A DNA stretch of 64,000 bases from Amphibacillus xylanus NBRC 15112 (GTDB lineage: Bacteria; Bacillota; Bacilli; Bacillales; Amphibacillaceae), in contig NC_018704.1 in assembly GCF_000307165.1 (NCBI RefSeq), forward strand, positions 1,240,001 to 1,304,000, in the 5' to 3' direction. This document shows, piece by piece, positions 45,192-55,180 of this stretch (within the stretch, counting starts at the first letter, position 1; each line of letters starts with the position of its first letter). The position numbers and the translations under genes were made by a program. A model generated the notes under the pieces. That model ran no database searches. It worked only from the letters and a program-made list of their open reading frames with translations, and was not told the origin of the DNA.

Positions 45192-46358
45192 ATGCGCTAT
45201 TTAACTGCTGGAGAGTCGCATGGTAAACAATTAACGACAATTGTTGAGGGTGTCCCTGCATTGATGCCATTGACTAGCGATGAAATAAATGAATCTCTTC
45301 TTAGAAGACAAAAAGGACACGGCCGTGGTAAACGGATGCAGATTGAGAAAGATTTAGTGGATATTGCGGGTGGTGTGCGTCATGGTTATACATTAGGTTC
45401 ACCGCTTGCATTAATCGTTAAAAACGATGATTTTAAGCATTGGACGGATATTATGGGTGAAGACCCAATTGATGAAGATAAAAAATTACGCAGAGTTGTG
45501 ACAAGACCAAGACCTGGACACGCTGATTTAAATGGTGCAATAAAATATGGTCATCGAGATATGCGAAATATTCTTGAGCGGTCATCTGCCCGAGAGACTG
45601 CTGCACGTGTAGCAGCAGGAGCAGTCGCAAAAGCATTGCTTAAAAATCTAGGTATTAATATTGTCGGTTATGTAAATGAAATTGCAGGAATTAAGGCTAA
45701 AGACTATCCGGAGTTAACGATAGAAGATAAAATGAAGATTTCTGAAGAATCACCTGTTCGCTCGTTGGACCCAGAAGCTAGCCAAAAAATGATGGATGCA
45801 ATTGATAAGGCTAAAAAAGATGGAGATTCAATCGGTGGTATCTGTGAGGTTTATGTTGAAGGGATGCCTGCAGGAATTGGATCATATGTTCATTATGATC
45901 GAAAGCTAGATGCTAGAATTGCTTTTGCAGTCCAAAGCATTAACGCATTTAAAGGTGTTGAATTTGGAATTGGATTTGAGGCAGCTAGACGTCATGGTAG
46001 CGAGGTCCATGATGAAATTATTTGGTCAGAGGAAACAGGGTTTAGACGCCGTACAAACAATTTAGGTGGTTTTGAAGGTGGTATGACTACTGGTATGCCA
46101 ATTGTTGTTAAAGGTGTTATGAAACCTATTCCAACATTATATAAACCATTACAGAGTGTTGATATTGAAACAAAAGAAACATTTAACGCAAGTATCGAAC
46201 GTTCTGACTCGTGTGCAGTACCAGCTGCAGCAGTTGTAATGGAACATGTCGTTGCATTTGAACTAGCTAAAGCGATTTTAGAACAGTTCCCGAACGATCA
46301 GTTTCCAAAACTGAAAAAGGCAATTGATCAGTATCGTGAAGAAGTCAGGTGTTTTTAA
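45192..46358 (+). CDS. aroF: Chorismate synthase
   Basis: 388 residues: [46 protein letters not shown] and [15 protein letters not shown] are signature segments. It converts EPSP to chorismate with FMN. GGAGG precedes the ATG. It is the first gene of aroF-aroB-aroH-hisC-tyrA-aroE and abuts aroB. aroF is the Bacillus name; it equals aroC of E. coli. Confidence 0.97.
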   Translation: MRYLTAGESHGKQLTTIVEGVPALMPLTSDEINESLLRRQKGHGRGKRMQIEKDLVDIAGGVRHGYTLGSPLALIVKNDDFKHWTDIMGEDPIDEDKKLRRVVTRPRPGHADLNGAIKYGHRDMRNILERSSARETAARVAAGAVAKALLKNLGINIVGYVNEIAGIKAKDYPELTIEDKMKISEESPVRSLDPEASQKMMDAIDKAKKDGDSIGGICEVYVEGMPAGIGSYVHYDRKLDARIAFAVQSINAFKGVEFGIGFEAARRHGSEVHDEIIWSEETGFRRRTNNLGGFEGGMTTGMPIVVKGVMKPIPTLYKPLQSVDIETKETFNASIERSDSCAVPAAAVVMEHVVAFELAKAILEQFPNDQFPKLKKAIDQYREEVRCF

Positions 46359-47438
46359 GTGAAGAAGATAACGATTCAAACGAGTACAAATCAATATGAT
46401 GTTACGATCGGGGAAGGTTTACGACATCAAGTACTTGAGTATTTGCCCAAACAATACAGTCGAATATTTATTATTACAGACAGTAATGTTGCACCACTTT
46501 ACTTACATGATGTGATTAATTCTATTAATGGTGCTTCTCCAGTGGATTACGCTGTTGTCCCTGCTGGTGAAGCATCCAAAAGTATTCAAATATATTATGA
46601 TTTAATGTCTGATGCTATTAAAGCAGGGCTTGATCGTGATAGTTTAATTATCGCACTTGGTGGTGGTATGGTTGGTGATTTAGCCGGATTTGTAGCAGCA
46701 ACGTTCATGAGAGGAATTGATTTTATTCAAATGCCTACAACTATTTTGGCCCATGATAGTAGCGTTGGTGGTAAAGTAGCGATTAATCATGATGAAGGCA
46801 AGAATTTAATCGGGTGCTTTTATCCACCAGTGGCAGTAATCTATGATGTGGAAACGTTGCATACTCTACCATTTAAGGAAATCCGTTCAGGCTATGCTGA
46901 AATAGTAAAACACAGCTTCATCCATGAATCATCATTTTGGTCGACAATTAGTCAAGTTAATTTAATCGAAGCAATAAATGATACTGAATTAGTGAACCAT
47001 TTATTAAAGGGTATTGAAGTAAAAGCTCAGATTGTTGAACAAGATGAATACGAGTCAAATATAAGACAGTTTTTAAATTTTGGTCATACGTTAGGTCACG
47101 CTTTAGAATCAGAAATTGGATATGGCGAGATAACACATGGTGAGGCAGTTGCAATTGGGATGCTATTTGCTTTTCAAGTAAGTGAGAAGTTATACGAGAT
47201 AAAATTACCATACGAGCAACTGATTAATTGGTTGAAGTCAAATCAATATCCATTAAAAATACAAGAAATTGCTACCGACAAACTCGTTACACGAATGAAG
47301 CGAGATAAAAAATCTAAAAGCCAAAAAATAACGATGGTTCTTTTAAGGGAAGTAGGTAAACCCTTAATAGAACAATTAGATGATCAGACTATTCATCTAT
47401 GGTTAGGTGAATTTTTACAGGAGTTGAAATGTCATTGA
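46359..47438 (+). CDS. aroB: 3-dehydroquinate synthase
   Basis: 359 residues. GGGMVGDLAGFVAATFMRGIDFIQ binds NAD; SVGGKVAINHDEGKNLIG, RSGYAEIVKH, NFGHTLGHALE and HGEAVAIGM carry the metal and substrate ligands. It is the second step of the shikimate pathway. The start is GTG directly after the aroF stop. The end overlaps aroH by 10 nt. Confidence 0.97.
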   Translation: MKKITIQTSTNQYDVTIGEGLRHQVLEYLPKQYSRIFIITDSNVAPLYLHDVINSINGASPVDYAVVPAGEASKSIQIYYDLMSDAIKAGLDRDSLIIALGGGMVGDLAGFVAATFMRGIDFIQMPTTILAHDSSVGGKVAINHDEGKNLIGCFYPPVAVIYDVETLHTLPFKEIRSGYAEIVKHSFIHESSFWSTISQVNLIEAINDTELVNHLLKGIEVKAQIVEQDEYESNIRQFLNFGHTLGHALESEIGYGEITHGEAVAIGMLFAFQVSEKLYEIKLPYEQLINWLKSNQYPLKIQEIATDKLVTRMKRDKKSKSQKITMVLLREVGKPLIEQLDDQTIHLWLGEFLQELKCH

Positions 47439-47797
47439 TTAGAGGAATTAGAGGAGCTACTACAGTAACAGAAAATAATGAACTAGAAATAATTGAAAAT
47501 ACGAGACAACTAGTCTTAGAAATGATTGAAAAGAATAATGTACAGGCGGAGGATGTGAGTTCTGTCTTAGTAACCGTAACGGATGATTTAACGGCTACAT
47601 TCCCTGCTAAACCAATAAGACAGTTACCAGGATGGACATACGTTCCTGTTATGTGTATGCAAGAAATTAAAGTACCGCATGGTTTACCACGCTGTATTCG
47701 TATTATGATGACGATTAATACGTCGATTGCTCAAGAAGATATTCATCATATCTATCACAACGACGCGCGTAAGTTAAGACCAGATTTACTTAAGTAG
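47429..47797 (+). CDS. aroH: Monofunctional chorismate mutase, AroH class
   Basis: 122 residues: RGIRGATTVTENNELEI, VTDDLTATFPAKPIR, MQEIKVPHGLPRCIR are typical of the trimeric AroH fold, with the active-site Arg in RGATT. It turns chorismate into prephenate. GGAG lies within the end of aroB. In B. subtilis trpE follows; here hisC follows after 11 nt. Confidence 0.96.
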   Translation: MSLIRGIRGATTVTENNELEIIENTRQLVLEMIEKNNVQAEDVSSVLVTVTDDLTATFPAKPIRQLPGWTYVPVMCMQEIKVPHGLPRCIRIMMTINTSIAQEDIHHIYHNDARKLRPDLLK

Positions 47798-47808
47798 GGG
47801 GATTAATT

Positions 47809-48909
47809 ATGAAGGCGAAAAAAGTATTTCAATCAATGGCACCATATAAACCAGGTAAACAAGTAGATGAAGTTAAGCGTGAATTTGGGCTTGAACGAAT
47901 TGTTAAATTAGCATCAAACGAAAACCCGTTTGGCTATTCAAAAAAGGTTGATGAGATCGTTCGTGATACAGCTAACCATTTTGAAATCTATCCTGATGGC
48001 TACGCAACAGAATTACGACAGCTATTAAGTGAGAGCTTAAAAGTAGATCCAGATCAATTAATCTTTGGTTGTGGTGCGGATGAAGTGATTGATATTATCT
48101 GTCGAACTTATTTAGAAGAAGGTACGAACACTATTGTAGCAACACCTACTTTCCCACAATATAAGCATAATGCGCTAATTCAAGGTGCAACGGTTAAGGA
48201 AATCCCATTAATCGATGGTTATCATGATTTAGATGCAATGCTCAAGGCTATAGATTCAGAAACAAGGATCATTTGGTTATGTTCGCCTAATAATCCGACA
48301 GGCAGTTTAATTGATCAACAGACACTAGAAAAATTCCTCCAAGATTGTCCCAAAGATGTCCTAGTCGTCGTTGATGAAGCATATATGGATTTTGTCGTAG
48401 AGGATAAAAAGGTCAATTCACTTGATATGTTAGATAACCACGCTAATCTAATTATTGTTAGAACATTTTCAAAAGTTTATGGGTTAGCAGGTTTGCGGAT
48501 CGGTTACGGTATTGCACATCTAGAAGTAAGTGAAAAACTGAATATCGCTAGAGGGCCATTCAACACGACACGATTAGCACAACAAGCAGCTATCGTAGCC
48601 TATCAAGATCAAGATTTTATTCAAACAACAGTTAATGAGACGATTAAGAATAGAAATGCTTTTCAAAAAGCACTGGATAACATGAATTTATCATACTATG
48701 ATTCTGAAGCGAATTTTGTTTTTGTTAAATTGCCTGTATCTGGTGATAGTTTATTTGACTATTTAATTACGCAAGGCTTTATTGTTAGATCAGGTGAAGC
48801 ATTAGGTCATCCAAATGGCGTTAGAATTACGATTGGGAACGCTGATGATATGAAGCTATTAGCAGAAAAGATCGCAGATTTCTTAGATCAACAAGCAGGT
48901 GATCAATAA
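47809..48909 (+). CDS. hisC: Histidinol-phosphate / aromatic aminotransferase
   Basis: 366-residue PLP aminotransferase, subgroup I beta: LASNENPFG, GCGADEVID, CSPNNPTGS, DEAYMDF and RTFSKVYGLAGLRIGYG with the PLP lysine. In Bacilli this enzyme serves both histidine synthesis and the last transamination of tyrosine and phenylalanine. GGGGG precedes the ATG. It lies 2 nt before tyrA. Confidence 0.95.
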   Translation: MKAKKVFQSMAPYKPGKQVDEVKREFGLERIVKLASNENPFGYSKKVDEIVRDTANHFEIYPDGYATELRQLLSESLKVDPDQLIFGCGADEVIDIICRTYLEEGTNTIVATPTFPQYKHNALIQGATVKEIPLIDGYHDLDAMLKAIDSETRIIWLCSPNNPTGSLIDQQTLEKFLQDCPKDVLVVVDEAYMDFVVEDKKVNSLDMLDNHANLIIVRTFSKVYGLAGLRIGYGIAHLEVSEKLNIARGPFNTTRLAQQAAIVAYQDQDFIQTTVNETIKNRNAFQKALDNMNLSYYDSEANFVFVKLPVSGDSLFDYLITQGFIVRSGEALGHPNGVRITIGNADDMKLLAEKIADFLDQQAGDQ

Positions 48910-48911
48910 AA

Positions 48912-50012
48912 ATGACAAAGCGAATTTTAATCGCCGGATTAGGCTTAATAGGTGGATCAATTGCGCTAAACTTAAAAGAATATACTGATCATTATTTGAT
49001 TGGCTATGATATTAATCAAAAGACATTAAGCTATGCGATTGATAAACAGATTGTTGATCAAGTATCCACTGATTTTGAAGCGATAGTCACTACAGTTGAT
49101 GTTTGCATATTAGCTGCTCCTGTTTCAAAGACGATTAAATTAATTGAACAAATCAAACAATTGAAGTTTGAAAAAACCATTTTAATTACCGATGTCTCTT
49201 CTGTAAAGACAAATGTGATGAAGATTGCCGAATCAATTGATCAGGCTCAAGTTACATTTATCGGTGGTCATCCGATGGCAGGATCACATAAACAAGGTAT
49301 CGAAGCAGCAAAATCACATTTATTCGAAAATGCAATTTATATTTTAACACCAACAAAAACTGCAGCCGAAGAAGCCATTTCAGAATTAAAGTCATTATTA
49401 TCAACTACAAAGGCTACGTTTATAACCCTAGATGCAGAAGAACATGATGAAATGACGAGTGTGATCTCACACTTCCCACATTTAATCGCATCTTCATTAG
49501 TGCAACAAGCAAAAACGTGGCAACAAAAGCATGATAAGATTCCCCGCTTAGCAGCTGGAGGATTTCGTGATATTACCCGAATTGCTTCAAGCGATCCAAG
49601 TATGTGGCAAGATATCTTTTTTCAAAATAAAAATGTCTTAGCTCGTTTACTGGATGACTGGATTAATGAGATGAAGAATTTAAAAAACTTATTAGACACG
49701 AATGATAAAGTATCTATTTATCATTATTTAGAAGAAGCACGTGAGTATAGAGATGGTCTAGACAAAACTAAAAGAGGTGCAATTCCATCATTTTACGATT
49801 TATTTGTAGATATATTTGACCAACCAGGTGCGATTTTAAAAGTAATTGGACTATTAGCCGAACAAGAAATTAGTATCAAGAATATTGAGATATTAGAAAT
49901 AAGAGAAGGCATTACTGGAGTGCTTCGTATTAGTTTCGTATCGAAAGAAGATCAACTAGCAAGTCATCGCTTACTGATTCAAAATGGATATGAAACAATG
50001 ATTGAGGATTAG
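48912..50012 (+). CDS. tyrA: Prephenate dehydrogenase
   Basis: 366 residues: GLGLIGGSIALNL binds NAD; TDVSSVKT, GGHPMAGSHKQG and SHFPHLIASSL are dehydrogenase motifs. A C-terminal ACT domain (about 295-366, GAILKVIGLLAEQEISIKNIEI) suggests feedback by an aromatic amino acid. It makes 4-hydroxyphenylpyruvate. Confidence 0.95.
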   Translation: MTKRILIAGLGLIGGSIALNLKEYTDHYLIGYDINQKTLSYAIDKQIVDQVSTDFEAIVTTVDVCILAAPVSKTIKLIEQIKQLKFEKTILITDVSSVKTNVMKIAESIDQAQVTFIGGHPMAGSHKQGIEAAKSHLFENAIYILTPTKTAAEEAISELKSLLSTTKATFITLDAEEHDEMTSVISHFPHLIASSLVQQAKTWQQKHDKIPRLAAGGFRDITRIASSDPSMWQDIFFQNKNVLARLLDDWINEMKNLKNLLDTNDKVSIYHYLEEAREYRDGLDKTKRGAIPSFYDLFVDIFDQPGAILKVIGLLAEQEISIKNIEILEIREGITGVLRISFVSKEDQLASHRLLIQNGYETMIED

Positions 50013-50025
50013 GGGGAAAGACAAC

Positions 50026-51318
50026 ATGAAAAAAGTTACATTAAAGCCTGTCAATGTGCCCTTAACTGGCAATTTATCGGTTCCTGGTGATAAGTCAATC
50101 TCACATAGAGCGATCATTTTCGGTTCATTAGCTCGTGGAAAGACTAAGATTTCAAACTTTTTAAATGGAGAAGATTGTTTAATGACAATTAAAGCATTTC
50201 AATCCATGGGTGTGAAAATCGATCACAAGGATGATAATGTAGTTATTGATAGTGAAGGTGTTACTGGCTTTAAGGAACCTTTAGAACCTATTTATTTTGG
50301 TAATTCAGGTACGACTGCAAGGTTAATGCTCGGCTTATTAGCTGGATTACCATTTCATACAACTGTATATGGTGATCCGTCATTAACTAAACGACCAATG
50401 GATCGGATTCGTGATCCATTAATCGAAATGGGAGCAAAAATTGATGGGCGTAATAATGGTAGCCTATTACCGATTGCTGTTAGAGGACAATCTTTAACAG
50501 GGATCACATTTAAGCCTCCGGTAAAAAGTGCTCAAGTAAAATCTGGTGTATTATTAGCGGGGTTGCTTGCTGAAGGTGAGACAACTGTTATCGAAACAAC
50601 TAAAACACGAGATCATACTGAAACAATGCTCTCTGCATTTGGTGGAGAGATCACTGTTAATGGTAATACAGTCACGGTTAAAGGTAATCAATCTTTAACA
50701 GGCACTGAAATTGAAATACCAGGAGATATATCATCAGCTGCATTCTTTATTGTTGGCGCACTACTTGTGCCAGGGAGTCAGATAACAATTAAGAATGTTG
50801 GATTAAATCCAACAAGAACAGGGTTGTTAGATGTCTTAAATCAGATGGGTGCTAATCTTAAGATTGTCGAAACGAGACGAATTGGTGGAGAACCAATCGG
50901 TGACATTACTGTTCAATATCGTGAATTAAATGCAATTGAAATTGATGGGGATGTTATTCCACGAATGATTGATGAATTTCCAATTCTAGCCTTATTAGCA
51001 ACTCAAATAGAAGGGAAAACAATTATCCGAGATGCAGAAGAGTTAAGGCATAAAGAAACAGATCGAATTTCAAGTGTTGTCAATATATTAAATACACTTG
51101 GTGCTAAAGTAAAGGGAACTGATGATGGGATGATCATTGAAGGAAAATCTCCGTTAATTGGTGGAGAAGTAAACTCTGATGGCGACCATCGTCTTGGTAT
51201 GATGATTGCAATCGCATCACTCATCTGTCAAGAAGACGTTACTTTAGTCGATCCAGATGTGATTAACATTTCATATCCTAACTTTTTTGATGATTTAAAG
51301 AAGTTACAAATGATCTAG
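50026..51318 (+). CDS. aroE: EPSP synthase (3-phosphoshikimate 1-carboxyvinyltransferase)
   Basis: 430 residues: GDKSISHRAI, NSGTTARLMLGLLAG, GDPSLTKRPM and KETDRI are the substrate-binding segments of EPSP synthase, sixth step of the shikimate pathway. ATG 50026 follows AGGGGGAAA; the in-frame TTG 50002 lies within tyrA. aroE is the Bacillus name (aroA in E. coli). It is the last gene of the aromatic operon; a terminator follows. Confidence 0.97.
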   Translation: MKKVTLKPVNVPLTGNLSVPGDKSISHRAIIFGSLARGKTKISNFLNGEDCLMTIKAFQSMGVKIDHKDDNVVIDSEGVTGFKEPLEPIYFGNSGTTARLMLGLLAGLPFHTTVYGDPSLTKRPMDRIRDPLIEMGAKIDGRNNGSLLPIAVRGQSLTGITFKPPVKSAQVKSGVLLAGLLAEGETTVIETTKTRDHTETMLSAFGGEITVNGNTVTVKGNQSLTGTEIEIPGDISSAAFFIVGALLVPGSQITIKNVGLNPTRTGLLDVLNQMGANLKIVETRRIGGEPIGDITVQYRELNAIEIDGDVIPRMIDEFPILALLATQIEGKTIIRDAEELRHKETDRISSVVNILNTLGAKVKGTDDGMIIEGKSPLIGGEVNSDGDHRLGMMIAIASLICQEDVTLVDPDVINISYPNFFDDLKKLQMI

Positions 51319-51331
51319 AATGAGAACTGTT

Positions 51332-51375
51332 AAAATAGCTACAAATGACCACTGGGTAATTGTAGCTATTTTTTT
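51332..51375 (+). terminator. Terminator of the aromatic operon
   Basis: AAAATAGCTACAA / TTGTAGCTATTTT with a 15-nt loop, then TTT. Confidence 0.88.
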
Positions 51376-51562
51376 ATTAATTAACTTGACCTTATTTAGG
51401 GGGTAATAGATACTTAAATTAGTATAATGTTTAATTAACAGTTTTATCATAATAAATGTTTAGGAGCCAAAGTCAAATTGGAAACAATCTTCGTTTGAGT
51501 CAAGTATTTGTAGGCAATTTTTTCTACGTTAATAATGAAAGCGGATTCATCATTTTAAGGTG

Positions 51563-53063
51563 ACCCCTTGATAAAGTTTTTGCCTTTTTTAAAAACCAGA
51601 TAACTCCTTTAACACGTTGTATATCGGAATATTTGCCTTTCCTTTTAGGTACATAAGATTGTCTCTGGTAACCTGACCAATGGTTCTTTTAACCTTTTCT
51701 TTATAATGTCTTGGTGGTTTCTTTTCCAGCTCGATTTCTGTCCATTTATCTATTCGCCCGAATAAAGTCTTTAGGGACAAATTATCCAAGAAGGCCACTA
51801 ATGCAGTGCCCATGGCACTTACACCTTTATCCGACCAACTACGGCCATTTTTTAGTCTTTTGGCAAACACACTCATGGTTCCCTCTGCGCTTCCCATTGG
51901 ACGCATACCAGTTGTATCAATTCCCTGTTCTTTTAACCATATTCTATAATCTCCCAATGCTTCTGGATATTTTTCTAATTGGCGGATAAACGACACAAGT
52001 CGTTCCTCCTTCTCCTCATCCTCAAGCGTTCCTACGGCACTGTTAAGCTCTGTTAAGAACGTTTTGTATTTGTATGCCGCAAGGGCTTTACGAATGGACC
52101 GATAACGAGGATGCTTACTGAATATACTCTTAACCTCTCGTGCCACATGAAAGCGATCAAGAGAAAAGAATACACGACCTTTAAAATACTCACGACAGGA
52201 TGTAATCCAGTTGGCACCATCTCCATTTATAACCAGCTTGTGAAAAGTCGGGTCATATTCGAAGTTTTCAATTAGAAAGTCCTCAAAAGCCTCCCAAAAG
52301 GGTTGCTTTCCTTTGTGAATAAAATGACGTTTGTTCTTAAGGCTAACCCGTTTTCCATTGACTTCCCATCCTTGATGGACAGCTGCTATTTTCTCTTCTT
52401 TTCCCTTTTTCCATTTACCTTGGCGTTTTACAAATAAACCATCTACTTCTACAAATAAGACGGGTTGGAGTATAGGTTCACGCTTTTTAGGTTTACACGT
52501 AACCTCTAATAGGTGTTGACGAATTGCCTCATGACTGATAACCCGGTAACCTAATAGAGTTTGTAATGTATTAGCTGCATTTCGATAGGAGCGACCCTTA
52601 ACAGCTAGCTCAATGGCAGCTTCCTCAATCAATGGACTAAAAGAACCGGCCTCCTCAAACTCTAGATAACGATCAAGAAGATAGACATATTCCCCAGTTG
52701 ATCGGTCAAGGTAATAATTGCGATATAATTCAATCTCACCAAAGAGACTAGCTATATTAAACTTTCTTTTATCAATAAGACGATAGCGCTTTTTATCACG
52801 TTCATCGGCAATCTGTTGGTCCATATCCTCCAAGACCTGTTTCATAACGAAACCAAAGGTTTCTTGTAATTGTCTCCAAACCAATTGCTCAATTTGTTTT
52901 AAATTTGGGTATTTTATGATATTCTTTTCCATGAGGGATTCTCCTTTCGGTAATGGTGTTTTAGTCGACTATCATTTTACCAAGGAGTGTCCCTTTTTTC
53001 ATGACTTTTGCTTTGTTTCCTACCGCGCTATCGCTTGCTGGCCCCTTCACTTAGTGAAGGGGT
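51563..53063 (-). mobile_element. ISLre2-type insertion sequence, about 1.5 kb
   Basis: One transposase gene is flanked by imperfect inverted ends. ACCCCTTGATAAAGT begins at 51563, and the minus strand from 53063 reads ACCCCTTCACTAAGT (12 of 15 identical). The right end also folds on itself (CCCCTTCAC / GTGAAGGGG). I did not find a convincing target duplication, so the outer ends are provisional. The coding part looks somewhat richer in G+C than the neighbouring genes. Confidence 0.7.
51589..52932 (-). CDS. ISLre2 / UPF0236 family transposase
   Basis: 447 residues. The DDE-type core shows Asp in FVEVDGLFV, Asp in VINGDGANWI and Glu in GSAEGTMSVFAKR. SLFGEIELYRNYYLD and GRSYRNAANTLQTLLGYRVISHEAIRQHL are characteristic of the family. 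It is full length with no frameshift. GGAGAAT precedes the minus-strand ATG. Confidence 0.92.
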   Translation of the reverse strand: MEKNIIKYPNLKQIEQLVWRQLQETFGFVMKQVLEDMDQQIADERDKKRYRLIDKRKFNIASLFGEIELYRNYYLDRSTGEYVYLLDRYLEFEEAGSFSPLIEEAAIELAVKGRSYRNAANTLQTLLGYRVISHEAIRQHLLEVTCKPKKREPILQPVLFVEVDGLFVKRQGKWKKGKEEKIAAVHQGWEVNGKRVSLKNKRHFIHKGKQPFWEAFEDFLIENFEYDPTFHKLVINGDGANWITSCREYFKGRVFFSLDRFHVAREVKSIFSKHPRYRSIRKALAAYKYKTFLTELNSAVGTLEDEEKEERLVSFIRQLEKYPEALGDYRIWLKEQGIDTTGMRPMGSAEGTMSVFAKRLKNGRSWSDKGVSAMGTALVAFLDNLSLKTLFGRIDKWTEIELEKKPPRHYKEKVKRTIGQVTRDNLMYLKGKANIPIYNVLKELSGF

Positions 53064-53088
53064 TAATATATTTTTGCGCCCACAATAA

Positions 53089-53646
53089 TTTTACTCATAC
53101 ACAATCTTCTTCGGATTACTATTTATATTTTTTAGAATAAATATTAGCTTCATCGATCTCGGGATTATTTATTATCTTAGTAATGCATTAGGTTATTGCT
53201 TAATTTTAGTTGGAATCAGTAGACTTGAAATAACTTATCAAAAACTTTCAAAACTTAAACCGTTAATTATCGTAATGATTTTTCATAGTGTTATATTTTT
53301 TATTTTAAACCTAACCAATTATTCCCCGTTGATGATGCCGCTATCATCAACAATCGATACATTTATAGCGATATCAGGACTTGTGATTGTTATTGTCGGA
53401 ATGATTATCGTATATTACATCATTCATTTCTTAATTGAAACGTTAAAAGATGAATCAAGTCTATTCTTAAAGTTAAGGACGCTAGAACAATTAAACAATG
53501 TGATGACGTTCGTGTTTATAATTTCAGGCATTCTCTTTTTCTTTACTTATTTCCCTATGTTAGCGGGTATTTCTATCATAGTTATGCTAGCTCTAAATGG
53601 TTACTTTCTATATTATTTTTATAGCAACTTCGTTATAGATAAGTGA
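53089..53646 (+). pseudogene. Membrane protein gene lacking its 5' end beside the insertion sequence
   Basis: An open frame runs from 53089 to 53646 with no start codon near its left end. It translates YTIFFGLLFIFFRINISFIDL and then LSNALGYCLILVGISRLEI, a typical N-terminal pattern of small polytopic membrane proteins of unknown function. The IS ends about 26 bp upstream. An internal ATG at 53275 could give 123 residues with three or four helices but would miss the conserved first part. The 5' end was most likely lost when the IS entered; no matching start is evident at the left side of the IS. Confidence 0.65.
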
Positions 53647-53734
53647 ATCAGATTAGCTATAGAATCTTTAATATGACAAAAGTGATAATTTAATAGTATA
53701 CTTAATTAATTACTAAAGAAATTTGCAAATTATT

Positions 53735-53753
53735 TTAATGTAAATTACATTAA
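53735..53753. promoter_or_regulatory. Operator-like inverted repeat upstream of ypiA
   Basis: TTAATGTAA-A-TTACATTAA is a perfect 9-bp palindrome with one central base. It lies in the 250-nt gap before ypiA but also before a terminator, so its target gene is unclear. No regulator family is assigned. Confidence 0.3.
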
Positions 53754-53770
53754 TTTATAACGGATATTTG

Positions 53771-53805
53771 ACATCATAGTTAAATGAGTAACTATGATGT
53801 TTTTC
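53771..53805 (+). terminator. Terminator upstream of ypiA
   Basis: ACATCATAGTT / AACTATGATGT with an 8-nt loop, then TTTT. It probably closed the truncated membrane-protein gene. Confidence 0.85.
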
Positions 53806-53896
53806 TTTTGCTAAATACTGCTAAAGAATTGAAATCAATAAAGTATTTCGCTATGATAAAGCTATTCTAAAGTTTCTTTGAAAGGTTGTTATAAAT

Positions 53897-55147
53897 ATGA
53901 ATCCAATTGATCAAGCGATCCAATTAATTGAGCAAGATGAGATAAATAAAGCTATTCGTATATTACGTGATTACATAAAGCAAGCTAACGATAATGATCT
54001 AATTTCAATTGCTGATCTTTTTATCGAATTAGGTTTATTAGAAGATGCACGTTCTATCTTGGAATCATTAGTTACAAAATATCCAGATGAATCAGACATC
54101 AGGCTTGTATTGGCAGAAATTTATATTGATTTAGAAGATGATGAAAAAGCAATTTACCACTTAGAAGCCATTGATCCGTCAAGTGACGAATATATTGCGT
54201 CCTTAATGGTATCGGCGGACCTTTATCAGACTCAAGGATTATTTGAAGTTGCAGAGCTTAAACTGATCGAAGCAAAACGATTGGCACCAAACGAACCACT
54301 AATCGATTTTGCTCAAGCAGAGCTTGCATTTTCTTTAGGTAAATATGATGATGCATTGTTTAACTATCAAAAAATATATCATCAAACAGACAAAATTGCA
54401 GACGTTGATATTTCATTACGGATTGCAGAATCTTTAGCTTCTGTCGGTCAATTCGAAGAATCATTAAATTATTATAAAGATGCAGAAATTGATGATCCTG
54501 ATGTACTGTTTCGGTATGGCTATATTGCTTTTCAAGCAAATCGAATGGATATCGCGATCCATACATGGGAAGAGCTACTTAAGCAAGATGATGAATATGG
54601 ATCTGTATATCAATACTTAGCAGAGGCTTATCAAGAAGAAGGCCTGACTGATCAAGGTTATCAAACAGCTAAGCAAGGATTAGAAATGGATCCATTAAAT
54701 AAAGAATTACTTTTAACAGCTGCAACTTTGGCTAGAAAAGTAGGCGAGTATGATGAAAGCTACCGTTTAGCAAGACATGCGATAGCTATTGATCCTGGTT
54801 TTAAAGCCGGAATTTTATTTTTAATTGAAAATTATCGAGAAGAGGGCGATTTTGAGGCAATAATTGATCTGCTCACACATATTATAGAACAAGGCGAGAC
54901 TGATGGATATTACAAATGGGAACTTGCTAAAGCATATGAACAAGAAGAGACTTATGACTTAGCATTGAAATATTACCGAGAAGCTTACGATGACTTTAAA
55001 GATGACAATGACTTTCTCAAAGCATATGGATACTTTTTAGTTGAGGAGGGTATGAGAGAAGAGGCAGTAGAAATCTTTACTCGTTACTTGTCAATCGACC
55101 CGAGTGATGTTGAAATCGAGAGTTATTTAGCACGTTTAAATGATTAA
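53897..55147 (+). CDS. ypiA: TPR-repeat protein YpiA
   Basis: 416 residues made almost wholly of tetratricopeptide repeats (about 11; for example YDDALFNYQKIYHQ, YGYFLVEEGMREEAVEIFTRYLSIDP). There is no signal peptide and no enzymatic domain, suggesting a cytoplasmic scaffold. Gene order aroE-ypiA-ypiB is that of B. subtilis. It is highly acidic. Confidence 0.88.
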   Translation: MNPIDQAIQLIEQDEINKAIRILRDYIKQANDNDLISIADLFIELGLLEDARSILESLVTKYPDESDIRLVLAEIYIDLEDDEKAIYHLEAIDPSSDEYIASLMVSADLYQTQGLFEVAELKLIEAKRLAPNEPLIDFAQAELAFSLGKYDDALFNYQKIYHQTDKIADVDISLRIAESLASVGQFEESLNYYKDAEIDDPDVLFRYGYIAFQANRMDIAIHTWEELLKQDDEYGSVYQYLAEAYQEEGLTDQGYQTAKQGLEMDPLNKELLLTAATLARKVGEYDESYRLARHAIAIDPGFKAGILFLIENYREEGDFEAIIDLLTHIIEQGETDGYYKWELAKAYEQEETYDLALKYYREAYDDFKDDNDFLKAYGYFLVEEGMREEAVEIFTRYLSIDPSDVEIESYLARLND

Positions 55148-55180
55148 CAACTTTCCTAATGAATAGGGGGGAAAGATTAA

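Noticed and set aside
51552-53093. ATTTTA as target duplication of the ISLre2-type element
   Set aside because: The hexamer occurs near both ends but at unequal distances from the inverted ends and is common in this AT-rich DNA.
52916-53140. 74-codon frame across the right end of the ISLre2-type element
   Set aside because: It spans the IS end and its hairpin, with no ribosome site and no recognisable motif.
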